Assembly: GCF_900155885.1 (NCBI RefSeq)
Contig: NZ_FTMB01000001.1
Span: 124,001 to 188,000, forward strand
From: Rhizobium sp. RU20A
Lineage (GTDB): Bacteria > Pseudomonadota > Alphaproteobacteria > Rhizobiales > Rhizobiaceae
Length of the DNA: 64,000 nt
Direction of reading: 5' to 3'
Below the pieces are notes generated by a model, which ran no database searches, had not been told where the DNA came from, and worked only from the letters and a program-made list of their open reading frames with translations. Of the stretch, positions 28,242-37,775 are shown piece by piece (position 1 is the stretch's first letter; every line of letters starts with the position of its first letter). Made by a program: the position numbers and the translations under genes.

Positions 28242-29488
28242 CGGCCGGCGGCGCGACAGCCACGAGCCCCGCTTCGGTCGAGGGCTTCGCCACAGCGCGC
28301 CGAACCGTCTATTGCCTGGCCGCCGCCCAGTCCATCCTCGGCACGGCCGGCCCGGTGGCCTTCTCGATCGGGGGCGTGGCGGGCTACCAGCTGCTCGGAC
28401 CCGACAAGGCGCTCGCGACGGCACCGCTGACGGGCTACAATATCGGCGTCGCCATCGGCACGATCCTCGTCGCGCTGCTGTCGCGTTTTGCCGGCCGCAA
28501 GCTCGCCTTCATGGCCGGCGCGACGCTTGGCATGGCGGGCGCCCTGATCGCCGCCATCGCGCTGTTCCGGCAGGACTTCTGGCTGTTTGCCGCAGGTCTT
28601 CTCGCCATCGGCCTGTCGGGCGGCTTTGCGCAGAAGATCCGCTTTGCCGCGGCCGATGCCTCGCCCTCCTTCTATAAACCGCAGGCCATCTCCTGGATCC
28701 TGGCGGGCGGCGTCATCTCCGCGGTGCTCGGCCCGCAGATCGTCATTCTTGCCAAAGACCTTTTCGAGCCCGTCACCTTTGCCGGCGCGCTCATCGTTCT
28801 CTCGCCGCTCTTTCTGACCGCCATCGTCTTCTTCGCCATGGTCGATCTGCCGGCGCCGGGCGCCCAGCCTGTCGCAGGGCAGGGGCCAGCACGCCCCTTG
28901 TCCGAGATCGTCACGTCGCTGCGCTTCGTCACCGGCATGGTCTGCGGCATATCGGCCTACGCGCTGATGACATTCATGATGACGGGTGCACCGATCGCCA
29001 TGGTGGTCGGCTGCGGGTTCTCGTCCGACATGGCAACGCTCGGCATCCAGTGGCACGTGCTGGCCATGTTCGCCCCGAGCTTCGTCACGGGCCGCATCAT
29101 TGCGCGCTTCGGTGCCGAGCGGGTGGTCGCGGCCGGCTTCGTGGTGCTGATGGCCTGCGCGGCGGTGGCCCATGCAGGCATCGAACTATGGAATTTCTGG
29201 GGATCGCTGATCCTGCTCGGCATCGGCTGGAACTTCGGTTTCATCGGCGCCACCGCCATCGTCGCCTCCAGCTACAGGCCGGAAGAGGCCGACAAGGTGC
29301 AGGCCTTCCACGACATCATCCTCTTCACCACGGTCGCCACCGCCTCCTTCGCTTCGGGGCGCGTTTTGACAGCCTATGGCTGGGACTGGCTGAATGCGGT
29401 CGTCTGGCCGGTGTCGATCCTGTGCCTGCTTCTGCTTGGATTTCTGCATATTAGCAGCAAATCCCGTCGTCTTTCGGCTTCAAGCTGA
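28238..29488 (+). CDS. MFS transporter, co-transcribed with nusB
   Basis: A 416-residue inner-membrane protein with about 12 transmembrane segments. The loop [14 protein letters not shown] after TM2 resembles the MFS signature (G-R-K/R). The middle cytoplasmic loop ([16 protein letters not shown]) separates the halves. The substrate is unknown. Its start overlaps the nusB stop (ATGA), so it belongs to the ribH-nusB operon; orthologues occupy this place in other rhizobia as far as I recall. A role in flavin or vitamin transport is possible but unsupported. Confidence 0.82.
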   Translation: MTAGGATATSPASVEGFATARRTVYCLAAAQSILGTAGPVAFSIGGVAGYQLLGPDKALATAPLTGYNIGVAIGTILVALLSRFAGRKLAFMAGATLGMAGALIAAIALFRQDFWLFAAGLLAIGLSGGFAQKIRFAAADASPSFYKPQAISWILAGGVISAVLGPQIVILAKDLFEPVTFAGALIVLSPLFLTAIVFFAMVDLPAPGAQPVAGQGPARPLSEIVTSLRFVTGMVCGISAYALMTFMMTGAPIAMVVGCGFSSDMATLGIQWHVLAMFAPSFVTGRIIARFGAERVVAAGFVVLMACAAVAHAGIELWNFWGSLILLGIGWNFGFIGATAIVASSYRPEEADKVQAFHDIILFTTVATASFASGRVLTAYGWDWLNAVVWPVSILCLLLLGFLHISSKSRRLSASS

Positions 29489-29684
29489 CGCGCGCCTCGC
29501 GCAAGAGTGAAAATTCATACGAACGTCATGTGAAGCACCGGGCGCGGGCTTGACGGCGCCGATTCGCGCCCGCACTCTCCGGCCACCGGAGGCCAGAACC
29601 GCTTGAGGAGGCGGAGCCCCGGGAACGGGAGCAGGGCGGACGGCCCGATGCGCGCCGCACGCCCTTACGGAGGTAAGTGCGACT

Positions 29685-31820
29685 ATGACCATTCTTCTGG
29701 GCGTAATCGCATGCGGGTTGCTGTCGGTGGTCTATGCCATCTGGGCAACGCAGTCGGTGCTTGCCGCCGACCAGGGCAACGCCCGCATGCAGGAAATTGC
29801 AGGTTTTATCCGTGAGGGGGCGCAGGCCTATCTCACGCGTCAGTACATGACCATCGCCATCGTCGGCGCGGTCGTCTTCGTCGCGGCCTGGCTGCTGCTG
29901 TCGGCAACCGCCGCGCTTGGCTTCCTGATCGGCGCCGTGCTCTCGGGCGCCGCCGGCTTCATCGGCATGCATGTGTCGGTCCGCGCCAATGTCCGCACCG
30001 CGCAGGCCTCGTCCGTGAGCCTTTCCGCCGGTCTCGACATCGCCTTCAAGTCCGGCGCCATCACCGGCATGCTGGTCGCCGGCCTCGCCCTTCTCGGCGT
30101 TGCCATCTATTACCTCGTGCTCACCGAAGGCCTCGGTCACGCAGCCGACAGCCGTGAGGTCATCGACGCGCTCGTCTCGCTCGGCTTTGGTGCCTCGCTG
30201 ATCTCCATCTTCGCCCGCCTTGGTGGCGGCATCTTCACCAAGGGCGCTGACGTCGGCGGCGACCTCGTCGGCAAGGTCGAAGCTGGCATTCCGGAAGACG
30301 ATCCGCGCAACCCCGCCACCATCGCCGACAATGTGGGCGACAATGTCGGCGACTGCGCCGGCATGGCCGCCGACCTCTTCGAGACCTATGCCGTCTCCAT
30401 CGTCGCCACCATGGTGCTCGCCGCCATCTTCTTTGCCGGCACCCCGGCGCTCGCGACCGCCATGAGCTATCCGCTGGCGATCTGCGCGACCTGCATCATC
30501 ACGTCGATCGTCGGCACATTCTTCGTCAAGCTCGGCACCAACGGGTCGATCATGGGTGCCCTCTACAAAGGGCTGATCGTCACCGGAGTGCTCTCCATCG
30601 TCGGCCTCGGCGCGGCCACCTCGCTCACCATCGGCTGGGGCGCCATCGGCACCGTCGCCGGCAAGGAAATCACCGGAGCCAACCTCTTTATTTGCGGCAT
30701 TCTCGGCCTCGTCGTGACGGCGCTGATCGTCATCATCACCGAATATTACACCGGCACCAACAAGCGCCCGGTCAACTCCATCGCCCAGGCCTCCGTTACG
30801 GGGCACGGCACCAACGTCATCCAGGGCCTTGCGGTGTCTCTGGAATCGACGGCGCTTCCGGCCATCGTCATCGTCGGCGGCATCATCGCCACCTACCAGC
30901 TCGGCGGGCTCTTCGGCACCGGCATCGCCGTCACCGCCATGCTCGGCATTGCCGGCATGATCGTCGCGCTCGACGCCTTCGGCCCTGTCACCGACAATGC
31001 CGGCGGCATCGCGGAAATGTCCCATCTCCCGCCGGAGGTGCGCAAGTCCACCGACGCGCTCGACGCCGTCGGCAATACAACAAAGGCCGTCACCAAGGGT
31101 TACGCGATCGGCTCGGCCGGTCTCGGTGCGCTGGTGCTCTTTGCAGCTTATTCGAACGACCTTGCCTATTTCGCGGCCAATGGCGACCGCTATCCCTATT
31201 TCGCGGATGTCGGCACCATCTCCTTCGACCTCTCCAACCCGTATGTCGTCGCCGGCCTGATCTTCGGCGGCCTCGTGCCCTACCTCTTCGGCGGCATTGC
31301 CATGACGGCCGTCGGCCGTGCGGCGGGCTCGATCGTCGAGGAGGTGCGCCGCCAGTTCCGCGAAAACAAGGGTATCATGGAAGGCAAGGTCAAGCCGGAT
31401 TACGGCCGCGCCGTCGACCTGCTCACCAAGGCGGCGATTCGCGAGATGATCGTGCCCTCGCTGTTGCCGGTGCTGGCGCCCATCGTCGTCTATTTCGGCG
31501 TGCTCGCCATCTCCGGTTCAAAGGCCTCGGCCTTTGCCGCGCTCGGCGCTTCTCTGCTTGGCGTCATCGTCAACGGTCTCTTCGTCGCGATCTCCATGAC
31601 CTCGGGCGGCGGCGCCTGGGACAATGCGAAGAAGAGCTTCGAGGACGGTTTCGTCGACAAGGACGGCACCAGGCACATGAAGGGATCGGATGCCCACAAG
31701 GCCTCCGTCACCGGCGACACGGTCGGCGACCCCTACAAGGACACGGCCGGCCCGGCGGTCAATCCCGCCATCAAGATCACCAACATCGTGGCCCTGCTGC
31801 TGCTGGCGGTTCTCGCCTGA
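29685..31820 (+). CDS. hppA: Membrane-bound proton-translocating pyrophosphatase
   Basis: A 711-residue integral membrane enzyme with about 16 helices that couples hydrolysis of pyrophosphate to proton pumping. The pyrophosphate-binding motifs are present: [40 protein letters not shown] and [18 protein letters not shown] near the C-terminus. The motif GNTTKA has Lys at the position that separates K+-independent (Lys) from K+-dependent (Ala) enzymes, so this is predicted to be K+-independent. The start ATG at 29685 has a GGAGG upstream. It stands alone, with a terminator after it. Confidence 0.96.
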   Translation: MTILLGVIACGLLSVVYAIWATQSVLAADQGNARMQEIAGFIREGAQAYLTRQYMTIAIVGAVVFVAAWLLLSATAALGFLIGAVLSGAAGFIGMHVSVRANVRTAQASSVSLSAGLDIAFKSGAITGMLVAGLALLGVAIYYLVLTEGLGHAADSREVIDALVSLGFGASLISIFARLGGGIFTKGADVGGDLVGKVEAGIPEDDPRNPATIADNVGDNVGDCAGMAADLFETYAVSIVATMVLAAIFFAGTPALATAMSYPLAICATCIITSIVGTFFVKLGTNGSIMGALYKGLIVTGVLSIVGLGAATSLTIGWGAIGTVAGKEITGANLFICGILGLVVTALIVIITEYYTGTNKRPVNSIAQASVTGHGTNVIQGLAVSLESTALPAIVIVGGIIATYQLGGLFGTGIAVTAMLGIAGMIVALDAFGPVTDNAGGIAEMSHLPPEVRKSTDALDAVGNTTKAVTKGYAIGSAGLGALVLFAAYSNDLAYFAANGDRYPYFADVGTISFDLSNPYVVAGLIFGGLVPYLFGGIAMTAVGRAAGSIVEEVRRQFRENKGIMEGKVKPDYGRAVDLLTKAAIREMIVPSLLPVLAPIVVYFGVLAISGSKASAFAALGASLLGVIVNGLFVAISMTSGGGAWDNAKKSFEDGFVDKDGTRHMKGSDAHKASVTGDTVGDPYKDTAGPAVNPAIKITNIVALLLLAVLA

Positions 31821-31883
31821 GGCCTCTGGCGGCCCGCATCGCGCCGTGACGGGGCGGGGCGGCTCGGCAAGGATGTTCAACCA

Positions 31884-31922
31884 AGAAAAAACCGCGAGGC
31901 TTGCGCTTCGCGGTTTTCCTTG
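31884..31922. terminator. Bidirectional terminator between hppA and bamE
   Basis: AAAACCGCGA pairs with TCGCGGTTTT around GGCTTGCGCT. T-runs flank both sides (GGTTTTCC rightward, GGTTTTTTCTTGG leftward). Confidence 0.85.
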
Positions 31923-31942
31923 GTGTGCGGTGTTGAGCCGTC

Positions 31943-32473
31943 TCAAATGCCTTCGAGGATCGAACGCGTGATGCCCTTGCCGGCGCCGCCGGAAAGAAGC
32001 TGGCCGAGGAAGGTCTGTTCCTTGCCGCCGGTCGGCGTGGTGCGCGTCACCATGTCGAAGGGCTTGCCGTCCTTCAGTGTGTAGTTGGCAATGCGGCCGA
32101 CATTGCCATCCTTGTCGAAATAGATCGTCAGCACGCTTTGATCGACGAGCTGCGGCTTCATGAAGGCAACCGGGCGTTTGCGCGTCTGGGAGATGTAGAA
32201 AAACACCTCGTGATCGAAGGTCGCCGTCGTGGACGGCGTGCCGAGCGACAGCAGCACCTGTTCGCGGCTGGAGCCGACCGGTACGAGCGCCAGCGTCTGT
32301 TCGTCCACCACATAGCCCTGATGCAGGGTCTCGCCAGTGCCAAGTGCGCCAGTGCCGCTGCCGAGCATGGAGCTGGCATTGCAAGCAGACAGTGAAAGGG
32401 CGCAAAGGGAGGCAACGGCGAATGTACGCAGAACCGATCCGTTCGACTTGATAATGTGTTCCGTCAAGAACAT
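31943..32473 (-). CDS. bamE: Outer-membrane assembly lipoprotein BamE (SmpA/OmlA)
   Basis: A 176-residue lipoprotein. The signal has a lipobox LSAC (Cys near residue 31), so it is anchored in the outer membrane. The SmpA/OmlA domain follows: GYVVDEQTLALVPVGSSREQVLLSLGTPS is the conserved turn, and ATFDHEVFFYISQ and LTIYFDKDGNVGRI are the core strands. In the BAM complex it aids insertion of beta-barrel proteins. The start at 32473 (MFLTEHIIK) has an AGGGGAG ribosome site. The C-terminal tail (TPTGGKEQTFLGQLLSGGAG) is longer than in E. coli, as usual in alphaproteobacteria. Confidence 0.92.
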   Translation of the reverse strand: MFLTEHIIKSNGSVLRTFAVASLCALSLSACNASSMLGSGTGALGTGETLHQGYVVDEQTLALVPVGSSREQVLLSLGTPSTTATFDHEVFFYISQTRKRPVAFMKPQLVDQSVLTIYFDKDGNVGRIANYTLKDGKPFDMVTRTTPTGGKEQTFLGQLLSGGAGKGITRSILEGI

Positions 32474-32604
32474 CTCCCCTGAACCGCAGCGGCTTTCCCG
32501 CCATTGCATTTCGTGCCTGCTTCGGTAAACCAGCTTCAGCCTTCATGCAACACGGCGGACATCAAGGCTTTTAATTTCTGGATATCCAAAGCCGGGCAAT
32601 TGTG

Positions 32605-33141
32605 ATGATTTTCGGACTCTTCGGCAAGAAAGCCGGCAATCGTGTGATCGTGGAACGGCAATATGCCGAATTGACCGCCGCAGCGCGCCAGCCGCACCTT
32701 TACGAGGCGCTCGGCGTGCCGGATACGGTGATGGGGCGCTTCGAGATGATCGCCGCGATGCTGATCGTCTATTTCCGCCGCACCCGTTCCTCCGCACGCA
32801 GCGGCCAGGAAATTGCCCAGGAGATTATCGACGCCTTCTTCGAGGATATGGATCACTCCATCCGCGAGCTTGGCGTTGGCGACGTCTCGGTCCCCAAGCG
32901 CATGAAGAAATTTGCCGGCATGTTCTACGGGCGGCTGGAATCCTATGCCAAAGCGATGGATGCGAGCGACCTTCAGGCGCTGGCCGCCGCGCTTTCCCGC
33001 AACATGCATCCGGAAGAGGGCGATGCAGCCCCTGACATGGCGGGGCTCGCTTCCTATCTGATGCGGGTGGAAACGGTGTTTTCTGCGCTGCCGGAAGAGG
33101 ATGTCGAGCATGGCCGCGTCGTGGCGCCGCCCGCCGCCTGA
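32605..33141 (+). CDS. Ubiquinol-cytochrome c chaperone family protein
   Basis: A 178-residue protein matching the CBP3/UQCC family (Ubiq_cyt_C_chap), which helps assemble the cytochrome bc1 complex. The domain (residues ~30-150) includes YEALGVPDTVMGRFEMIAAM, FFEDMDHSIRELGVGDVSVP and KKFAGMFYGRLESYAKAM, the last being highly conserved. It is divergent from bamE and 56 bp upstream of the DUF177 gene, with which it is probably co-transcribed. ATG at 32605 is preceded in frame by a GTG at 32602; the start is uncertain by one codon. Confidence 0.88.
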   Translation: MIFGLFGKKAGNRVIVERQYAELTAAARQPHLYEALGVPDTVMGRFEMIAAMLIVYFRRTRSSARSGQEIAQEIIDAFFEDMDHSIRELGVGDVSVPKRMKKFAGMFYGRLESYAKAMDASDLQALAAALSRNMHPEEGDAAPDMAGLASYLMRVETVFSALPEEDVEHGRVVAPPAA

Positions 33142-33197
33142 GGTTGGTCCGGTCAAACCGCCCCGACGAACGCGTCCTGATGAAAAGGAAGAACACG

Positions 33198-33755
33198 ATG
33201 AAGGACATCAAGGTCCCCTTTGCCTGGGACGTGCGCGTCGGCCACATCTCGGCCAATCCCGTCTCCATATCGCTGAAGGCCGATGAGAAGGAGCGTGCGG
33301 CGCTCGCCGGCTTCTGGGAAATCGAAGCTGTCGAAAAGCTCGAGGCCTCGCTGCAATTGACGCGGTGGAAAAGGGACGGGGTGAAGATGAAGGGCGAAGT
33401 GCGCGCCCGCATCGTGCAGGCCTGCGTCCTTACGCTGGAGCCGGTCGTCTCCGATATCAGGGAGGAGGTCGAGGTGATCTTCGTGCCTGAAGGCTCCAAG
33501 CTCGCCCGGATTCCCGCCAATGATTCCGGCGAGATGATTCTCGATCCCGACGGTCCGGACATGCCCGAACTCTTCACCGGCGATTCGATCGATGTCGGCG
33601 CAGCGGTGGCCGAGCAGGTGGCGCTCGCCATCGATCCCTATCCGCGCAAACCGGGGGCGAGCTTCGGCGAGCGCATCGAAAGCACCGTCGCAGACGACAA
33701 GAAGCCCAATCCCTTTGCCGTTCTCCAGGGTCTCAAGGCCAAGGACAAGGGTTGA
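33198..33755 (+). CDS. DUF177 (YceD) family protein
   Basis: A 185-residue protein of the YceD/DUF177 family, linked in bacteria and chloroplasts to 23S rRNA maturation and usually encoded with rpmF or plsX. The conserved block is ARIVQACVLTLEPV (about residues 70-83, with the invariant Cys) followed by an acidic stretch and the terminal PNPFAVLQGLK. The start MKDIKVPFAWD at 33198 follows AAGGAAG. plsX is 200 bp downstream; rpmF is not present here. Confidence 0.85.
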   Translation: MKDIKVPFAWDVRVGHISANPVSISLKADEKERAALAGFWEIEAVEKLEASLQLTRWKRDGVKMKGEVRARIVQACVLTLEPVVSDIREEVEVIFVPEGSKLARIPANDSGEMILDPDGPDMPELFTGDSIDVGAAVAEQVALAIDPYPRKPGASFGERIESTVADDKKPNPFAVLQGLKAKDKG

Positions 33756-33952
33756 AAGCCCTCCGGACCCCGTGTCCGCGGGCGACAAGACAATTGGGTT
33801 GTCAGCCGGATGAAAAGCGGTATTTTGGCGCGGCTTGAGCCCCCTCGGCCGGCCGCACTCCTGCTGGCCTCCGACACCGACCCACGGCCGGCCTGCGCTT
33901 CATCTGCCAAGGGGTGGCCGGCGCAGCAGCGGGCAATAAGGAACAGACACGC

Positions 33953-35011
33953 GTGGTGAGAATTTCTCTCGATGTGATGGGCGGCGACTTCGGCCCGAAG
34001 GTCGTTATGCCGGGGGCCGCGCGCGCGCTCGAACGCCATCCCGACATCCGCTTTTCGCTGTTCGGCATCGAGGCCGAGATGCTGCCGCTTCTGGAACAGT
34101 TTCCGAAGCTGAAGGCTGCGAGTACGGTTCATGCCAGTGAACTGGCCATTGCCATGGACGAAAAACCCAGCCAGGCCCTGCGCCGCGGCCGGGGCAAGTC
34201 CAGCATGTGGCAGGCGATCGACGCGGTGAACACCGGGGCCGCGGATGTCGTCGTCTCCGCCGGCAATACCGGTGCGCTGATGGCCATGTCGATGTTCTGC
34301 CTGCGCACCATGCCCGGTATCCAGCGCCCGGCGCTTGCCGCCGTCTGGCCGACGCTGAAGGGCGAGAGCATCGTGCTCGATGTCGGCGCGACCATTGGCG
34401 CCGATGCGCGCCAACTGATGGACTTCGCCCTGATGGGCGGCGCCATGGCACGGGCGCTCTTCGAAGTGGATCGCCCGACGCTCGGCCTGCTCAATGTCGG
34501 GGTCGAGGAAATCAAGGGCCAGGAAGAGGTCAAGGAGGCCGGCCGCCTGCTGCGCGAGGCCAATCTCGACAATATCGATTATTACGGCTTCGTTGAAGGC
34601 GACGACATCGGCCGCGGTACGGTCGATGTCGTGGTCACCGAAGGCTTTTCCGGGAATATCGCGCTGAAATCCGCCGAAGGCACGGCCCGCCAGATCGCCG
34701 AATACCTGCGCGCCGCCATGTCGCGGACCCTGATGGCCAAGCTCGGCTATCTCCTCGCCAAGGGCGCCTTCGACCGGCTGCGCGAGAAGATGGACCCGCG
34801 CAAGGTCAATGGCGCCGTGTTCCTCGGCCTCAATGGCATCGTCATCAAGAGCCATGGCGGCACGGATGCCGAAGGCGTCGCCGCCGCCGTCGATGTCGCC
34901 TACGACATGGTGCGCAACGGCTTGAAGGCCAAGATCGAAAACGATTTGCAAAGACTTCATGTTGCCGCGCTCGAAGACGATGCTGCGAGCGACATGGCCA
35001 ACGAGGTTTGA
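33953..35011 (+). CDS. plsX: Phosphate acyltransferase PlsX
   Basis: A 352-residue enzyme making acyl-phosphate from acyl-ACP for phospholipid synthesis. Motifs are [19 protein letters not shown] at the N-terminus, [30 protein letters not shown] and [12 protein letters not shown]. The start is probably GTG at 33953, eight bases after AAGGAA (33939-33944); an adjacent GTG at 33956 is possible. The ATG-initiated frame at 33914 adds a non-family stretch. fabH begins five bases after its stop. Confidence 0.95.
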   Translation: MVRISLDVMGGDFGPKVVMPGAARALERHPDIRFSLFGIEAEMLPLLEQFPKLKAASTVHASELAIAMDEKPSQALRRGRGKSSMWQAIDAVNTGAADVVVSAGNTGALMAMSMFCLRTMPGIQRPALAAVWPTLKGESIVLDVGATIGADARQLMDFALMGGAMARALFEVDRPTLGLLNVGVEEIKGQEEVKEAGRLLREANLDNIDYYGFVEGDDIGRGTVDVVVTEGFSGNIALKSAEGTARQIAEYLRAAMSRTLMAKLGYLLAKGAFDRLREKMDPRKVNGAVFLGLNGIVIKSHGGTDAEGVAAAVDVAYDMVRNGLKAKIENDLQRLHVAALEDDAASDMANEV

Positions 35012-35015
35012 TGTG

Positions 35016-35987
35016 ATGATTCGTTCCGTCGTCAGAGGCTTCGGAGCCGCGCTCCCGAAGCGCGTCCTGACAAACAAAGAGCTGGAAGGCATGGTGGAGA
35101 CGTCGGACGAGTGGATCGTCCAGCGTACCGGCATTCACCAGCGCTACATCGCCGGCGAGGGCGAAACCACCGCATCGCTCGGCGAGGCCGCTGCGCGTGC
35201 AGCGCTCGACCGCGCCGGCCTGACGCCCGCCGACATCGACATCATCATCTGTGCCACCTCGACGCCCGACAACACCTTTCCGGCCACCGCCGTCAACATC
35301 CAGAACCGCCTCGGCATGCATCACGGCGCGGCCTTCGACGTGCAGGCCGTCTGTACCGGCTTCATCTATGCCGTGACGACAGCGGACGCCTATCTGCGGG
35401 GCGGCCTTGCCAGGCGCGCGCTAGTCATCGGCGCGGAAACCTTCTCGCGCATCCTCGACTGGAACGACCGCACGACCTGCGTTCTCTTCGGTGACGGTGC
35501 CGGCGCCCTCGTGCTGGAAGCGGTGGAAGAGGCGGGCACAAACGACGACCGCGGCATCTTGACCGCCAAGCTCCGCTCCGACGGCGCCCACAAGGAAAAG
35601 CTCTATGTGGATGGCGGGCCCTCCTCGACCGGCACGGTGGGGCACCTGCGCATGGAAGGCCGCGAGGTTTTCAAACATGCCGTCGGCATGATCACCGATG
35701 TCATTGATGATGCCTTCACCGCCACCGGCATGACGGCCGACGACCTCGACTGGCTGGTGCCGCACCAGGCCAATAAGCGAATCATCGACGCCTCGGCCAA
35801 GAAACTGGGCATCCCCGCCGAGAAGGTTGTGGTGACCGTCGATCAGCACGGCAACACGTCCGCCGCATCGATTCCGCTGGCGCTGAACGTCGCCGCCTCG
35901 GACGGTCGCATCAAGCCGGGTGACCTTGTCATGCTCGAGGCCATGGGCGGCGGTTTCACCTGGGGTTCGGTTCTCCTGCGCTGGTAG
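35016..35987 (+). CDS. fabH: 3-oxoacyl-ACP synthase III
   Basis: A 323-residue condensing enzyme that starts fatty-acid chains from acetyl-CoA and malonyl-ACP. The catalytic Cys lies in [14 protein letters not shown] (near residue 113), the His in [12 protein letters not shown] (near 250) and the Asn in [14 protein letters not shown] (near 280). [11 protein letters not shown] near the start is also typical. The start [10 protein letters not shown] at 35016 fits the family. It forms an operon with plsX, and ihfA follows 106 bp later. Confidence 0.97.
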   Translation: MIRSVVRGFGAALPKRVLTNKELEGMVETSDEWIVQRTGIHQRYIAGEGETTASLGEAAARAALDRAGLTPADIDIIICATSTPDNTFPATAVNIQNRLGMHHGAAFDVQAVCTGFIYAVTTADAYLRGGLARRALVIGAETFSRILDWNDRTTCVLFGDGAGALVLEAVEEAGTNDDRGILTAKLRSDGAHKEKLYVDGGPSSTGTVGHLRMEGREVFKHAVGMITDVIDDAFTATGMTADDLDWLVPHQANKRIIDASAKKLGIPAEKVVVTVDQHGNTSAASIPLALNVAASDGRIKPGDLVMLEAMGGGFTWGSVLLRW

Positions 35988-36093
35988 CCGAAAGCGATGA
36001 TGCTACAGATGCTTGCACGGTGCTTGACCGGGCGGTTCAACGACAATAGTCTTGGCCTTCAGGGACAATCATAATCGAAAAGTCGGTGACACG

Positions 36094-36432
36094 ATGAGCG
36101 GTAAGACGGTAACGCGGGCGGATCTGGCTGAATCTGTGTTTCGCAAGGTAGGCCTGTCGCGCACCGAATCGGCTGAGCTGGTCGAGACGGTCATCGATGA
36201 AATCTGCAACGCCATCGTCCGGGGGGAGAGCGTCAAGCTGTCCTCCTTCGCGACCTTCCAGGTGCGCGACAAGAACGAGCGGATCGGCCGCAATCCGAAG
36301 ACCGGCGAGGAAGTGCCGATCTCTCCCCGCCGCGTCATGACCTTCAAGGCGTCCAACGTGCTCAAGCAGCGCGTTTTGAAGGCGCATCTTGCCCGCAAGG
36401 CGAAGCAGAAGCCGGCCGCGCCGCAGCCCTGA
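36094..36432 (+). CDS. ihfA: Integration host factor subunit alpha
   Basis: A 112-residue DNA-bending protein of the HU/IHF family, forming a heterodimer with IhfB. Motifs are [24 protein letters not shown] at the N-terminus and the minor-groove arm region [22 protein letters not shown] with the intercalating Pro in RNPKT. The C-terminal tail ([17 protein letters not shown]) is Lys/Ala/Pro-rich, common in alphaproteobacterial IhfA. The start [10 protein letters not shown] at 36094. A CTTGAC at 36022-36027 could be its -35 box. Confidence 0.94.
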   Translation: MSGKTVTRADLAESVFRKVGLSRTESAELVETVIDEICNAIVRGESVKLSSFATFQVRDKNERIGRNPKTGEEVPISPRRVMTFKASNVLKQRVLKAHLARKAKQKPAAPQP

Positions 36433-36593
36433 ATGCGGTTTGGCCGCCGCAGACATGTGTAAAAGCGGTTGAAATCCTGCGAACAACTCGTTGAAATAGC
36501 CACGATTCGTGCAATCATGCGGATGCCCGACGCCATGACGTGAGTCTGGCGGCGCCGCTGTTTGCGCCAGCGGTCAGGATTGACGAGGACCCG

Positions 36594-37133
36594 ATGGAAA
36601 AGAGCCCGGACGCGTTTCGCACCATCAGTGAGGTGGCAGACGATCTCGATCTGCCGCAACACGTGCTGCGATTCTGGGAGACGCGGTTCCAGCAGATCAA
36701 GCCGATGAAACGCGGCGGCGGCCGGCGCTATTATCGGCCCGAGGATGTGGATCTGCTGAAGGGCATCCGCCATCTTCTCTACGATCACGGCTATACGATC
36801 AAGGGCGTGCAGAAGCTGCTGCGTACCAATGGCAACCGCTTCGTCGCAGCGATCGCCAGTGGCGACCTCGCCACCGTGGAGGCGCTCGCCGCAGCCTCGA
36901 CTCACGAGGAGCCACCGGCGCCGAAGGCAGGCCTTTCGGAGGAGGACCAGATCGTCGGGCGCGCCAAGACGCCGGCGACGCGGCGCTTCTTTGGTTTCGG
37001 CCCGCAGGCGCAGGACGACATGTCCGAAATCTCGCTCGGCAAATCCTCCGTCGGCAAGGAAGATCGCGCGCTGCTCCAGGAAGCGCTCTACGATCTCCTG
37101 GAATGCAAGCGCCTGCTCGATCAGGTCCGCTGA
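36594..37133 (+). CDS. MerR family transcriptional regulator
   Basis: A 179-residue protein with an N-terminal MerR winged helix (residues ~8-75: [25 protein letters not shown], given here as its first helices, then [15 protein letters not shown]). It lacks the metal-binding cysteines of MerR/CueR. The middle is an Ala/Pro-rich linker and the end ([20 protein letters not shown]) is helical. The ihfA-merR order is conserved in Rhizobiales; the target genes are unknown. The start at 36594 follows GAGGA. Confidence 0.88.
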   Translation: MEKSPDAFRTISEVADDLDLPQHVLRFWETRFQQIKPMKRGGGRRYYRPEDVDLLKGIRHLLYDHGYTIKGVQKLLRTNGNRFVAAIASGDLATVEALAAASTHEEPPAPKAGLSEEDQIVGRAKTPATRRFFGFGPQAQDDMSEISLGKSSVGKEDRALLQEALYDLLECKRLLDQVR

Positions 37134-37166
37134 CGGCGTGTCGCGGGCGCGGCGGCGGCGGGACGC

Positions 37167-37580
37167 TCAGCCCTTGCTTCCGGCTTGATAGTCGGCCTCG
37201 CTCACCGGTTCCATCCAATCGACGCTCTTGCCGTCGAGCAGACCGTGAATGGCAATGTGTGTCATGGCCGTCGTGGCCGCGGCGCCATGCCAGTGCCGCT
37301 CGCCCGGCTCGAACCAGATGACGTCGCCGGGACGGACTTCCTCGACCGGCCCGCCGTCCCTCTGGACCCAGCCAAGCCCGGCGGTCACAATCAAAGTCTG
37401 TCCGAGCGGATGTGTGTGCCAGGCCGTGCGCGCGCCCGGCGCGAAGGTGACGGCCGCGCTCGCGAAGGGGCGTGCCTCGTTGGCGGCGAAGAGCGGCTCC
37501 ATGCGCGTCTCGCCCGTGAACCAGCCCTCCGGCCCCGGCACATGCGGAATGGAACCATTGCGGCGGATCTCCATTTTCAT
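37167..37580 (-). CDS. Cupin-domain protein
   Basis: A 137-residue single-domain cupin. Metal-binding motif 1 is TAWHTHPLGQTLIV (His-x-His, residues ~53-66), and motif 2 is PGDVIWFEPGERHWHG (~84-99). The first strand WFTGETRMEPLF fits the small-molecule cupins often found beside carboxymuconolactone decarboxylases or quinone reductases. It may be an enzyme or a ligand sensor; the substrate is unknown. It is convergent with the MerR gene, 33 bp apart. Confidence 0.85.
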   Translation of the reverse strand: MKMEIRRNGSIPHVPGPEGWFTGETRMEPLFAANEARPFASAAVTFAPGARTAWHTHPLGQTLIVTAGLGWVQRDGGPVEEVRPGDVIWFEPGERHWHGAAATTAMTHIAIHGLLDGKSVDWMEPVSEADYQAGSKG

Positions 37581-37775
37581 TCTCCTTGTTTTTCACCACT
37601 TGGCAGACGCAAAACCAGCGCCATATCAAGCAACTGTGTGACACCAATCAGTTCGAAGGGGAAGTCGCGTGCCTTGTGATGGGGCGCGCGGCAAAGGCGG
37701 GCGAAAAGCGAAGAGCTTTCGCCGGCAAAGGGACGGGGCAGACGACATGGCATGGGGTAGCGGCGCACGCACGGG

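Noticed and set aside
33756-33913. Possible small gene or RNA between DUF177 and plsX
   Set aside because: GC-rich sequence with only short imperfect repeats, no ribosome site and no stable fold that I could trace.
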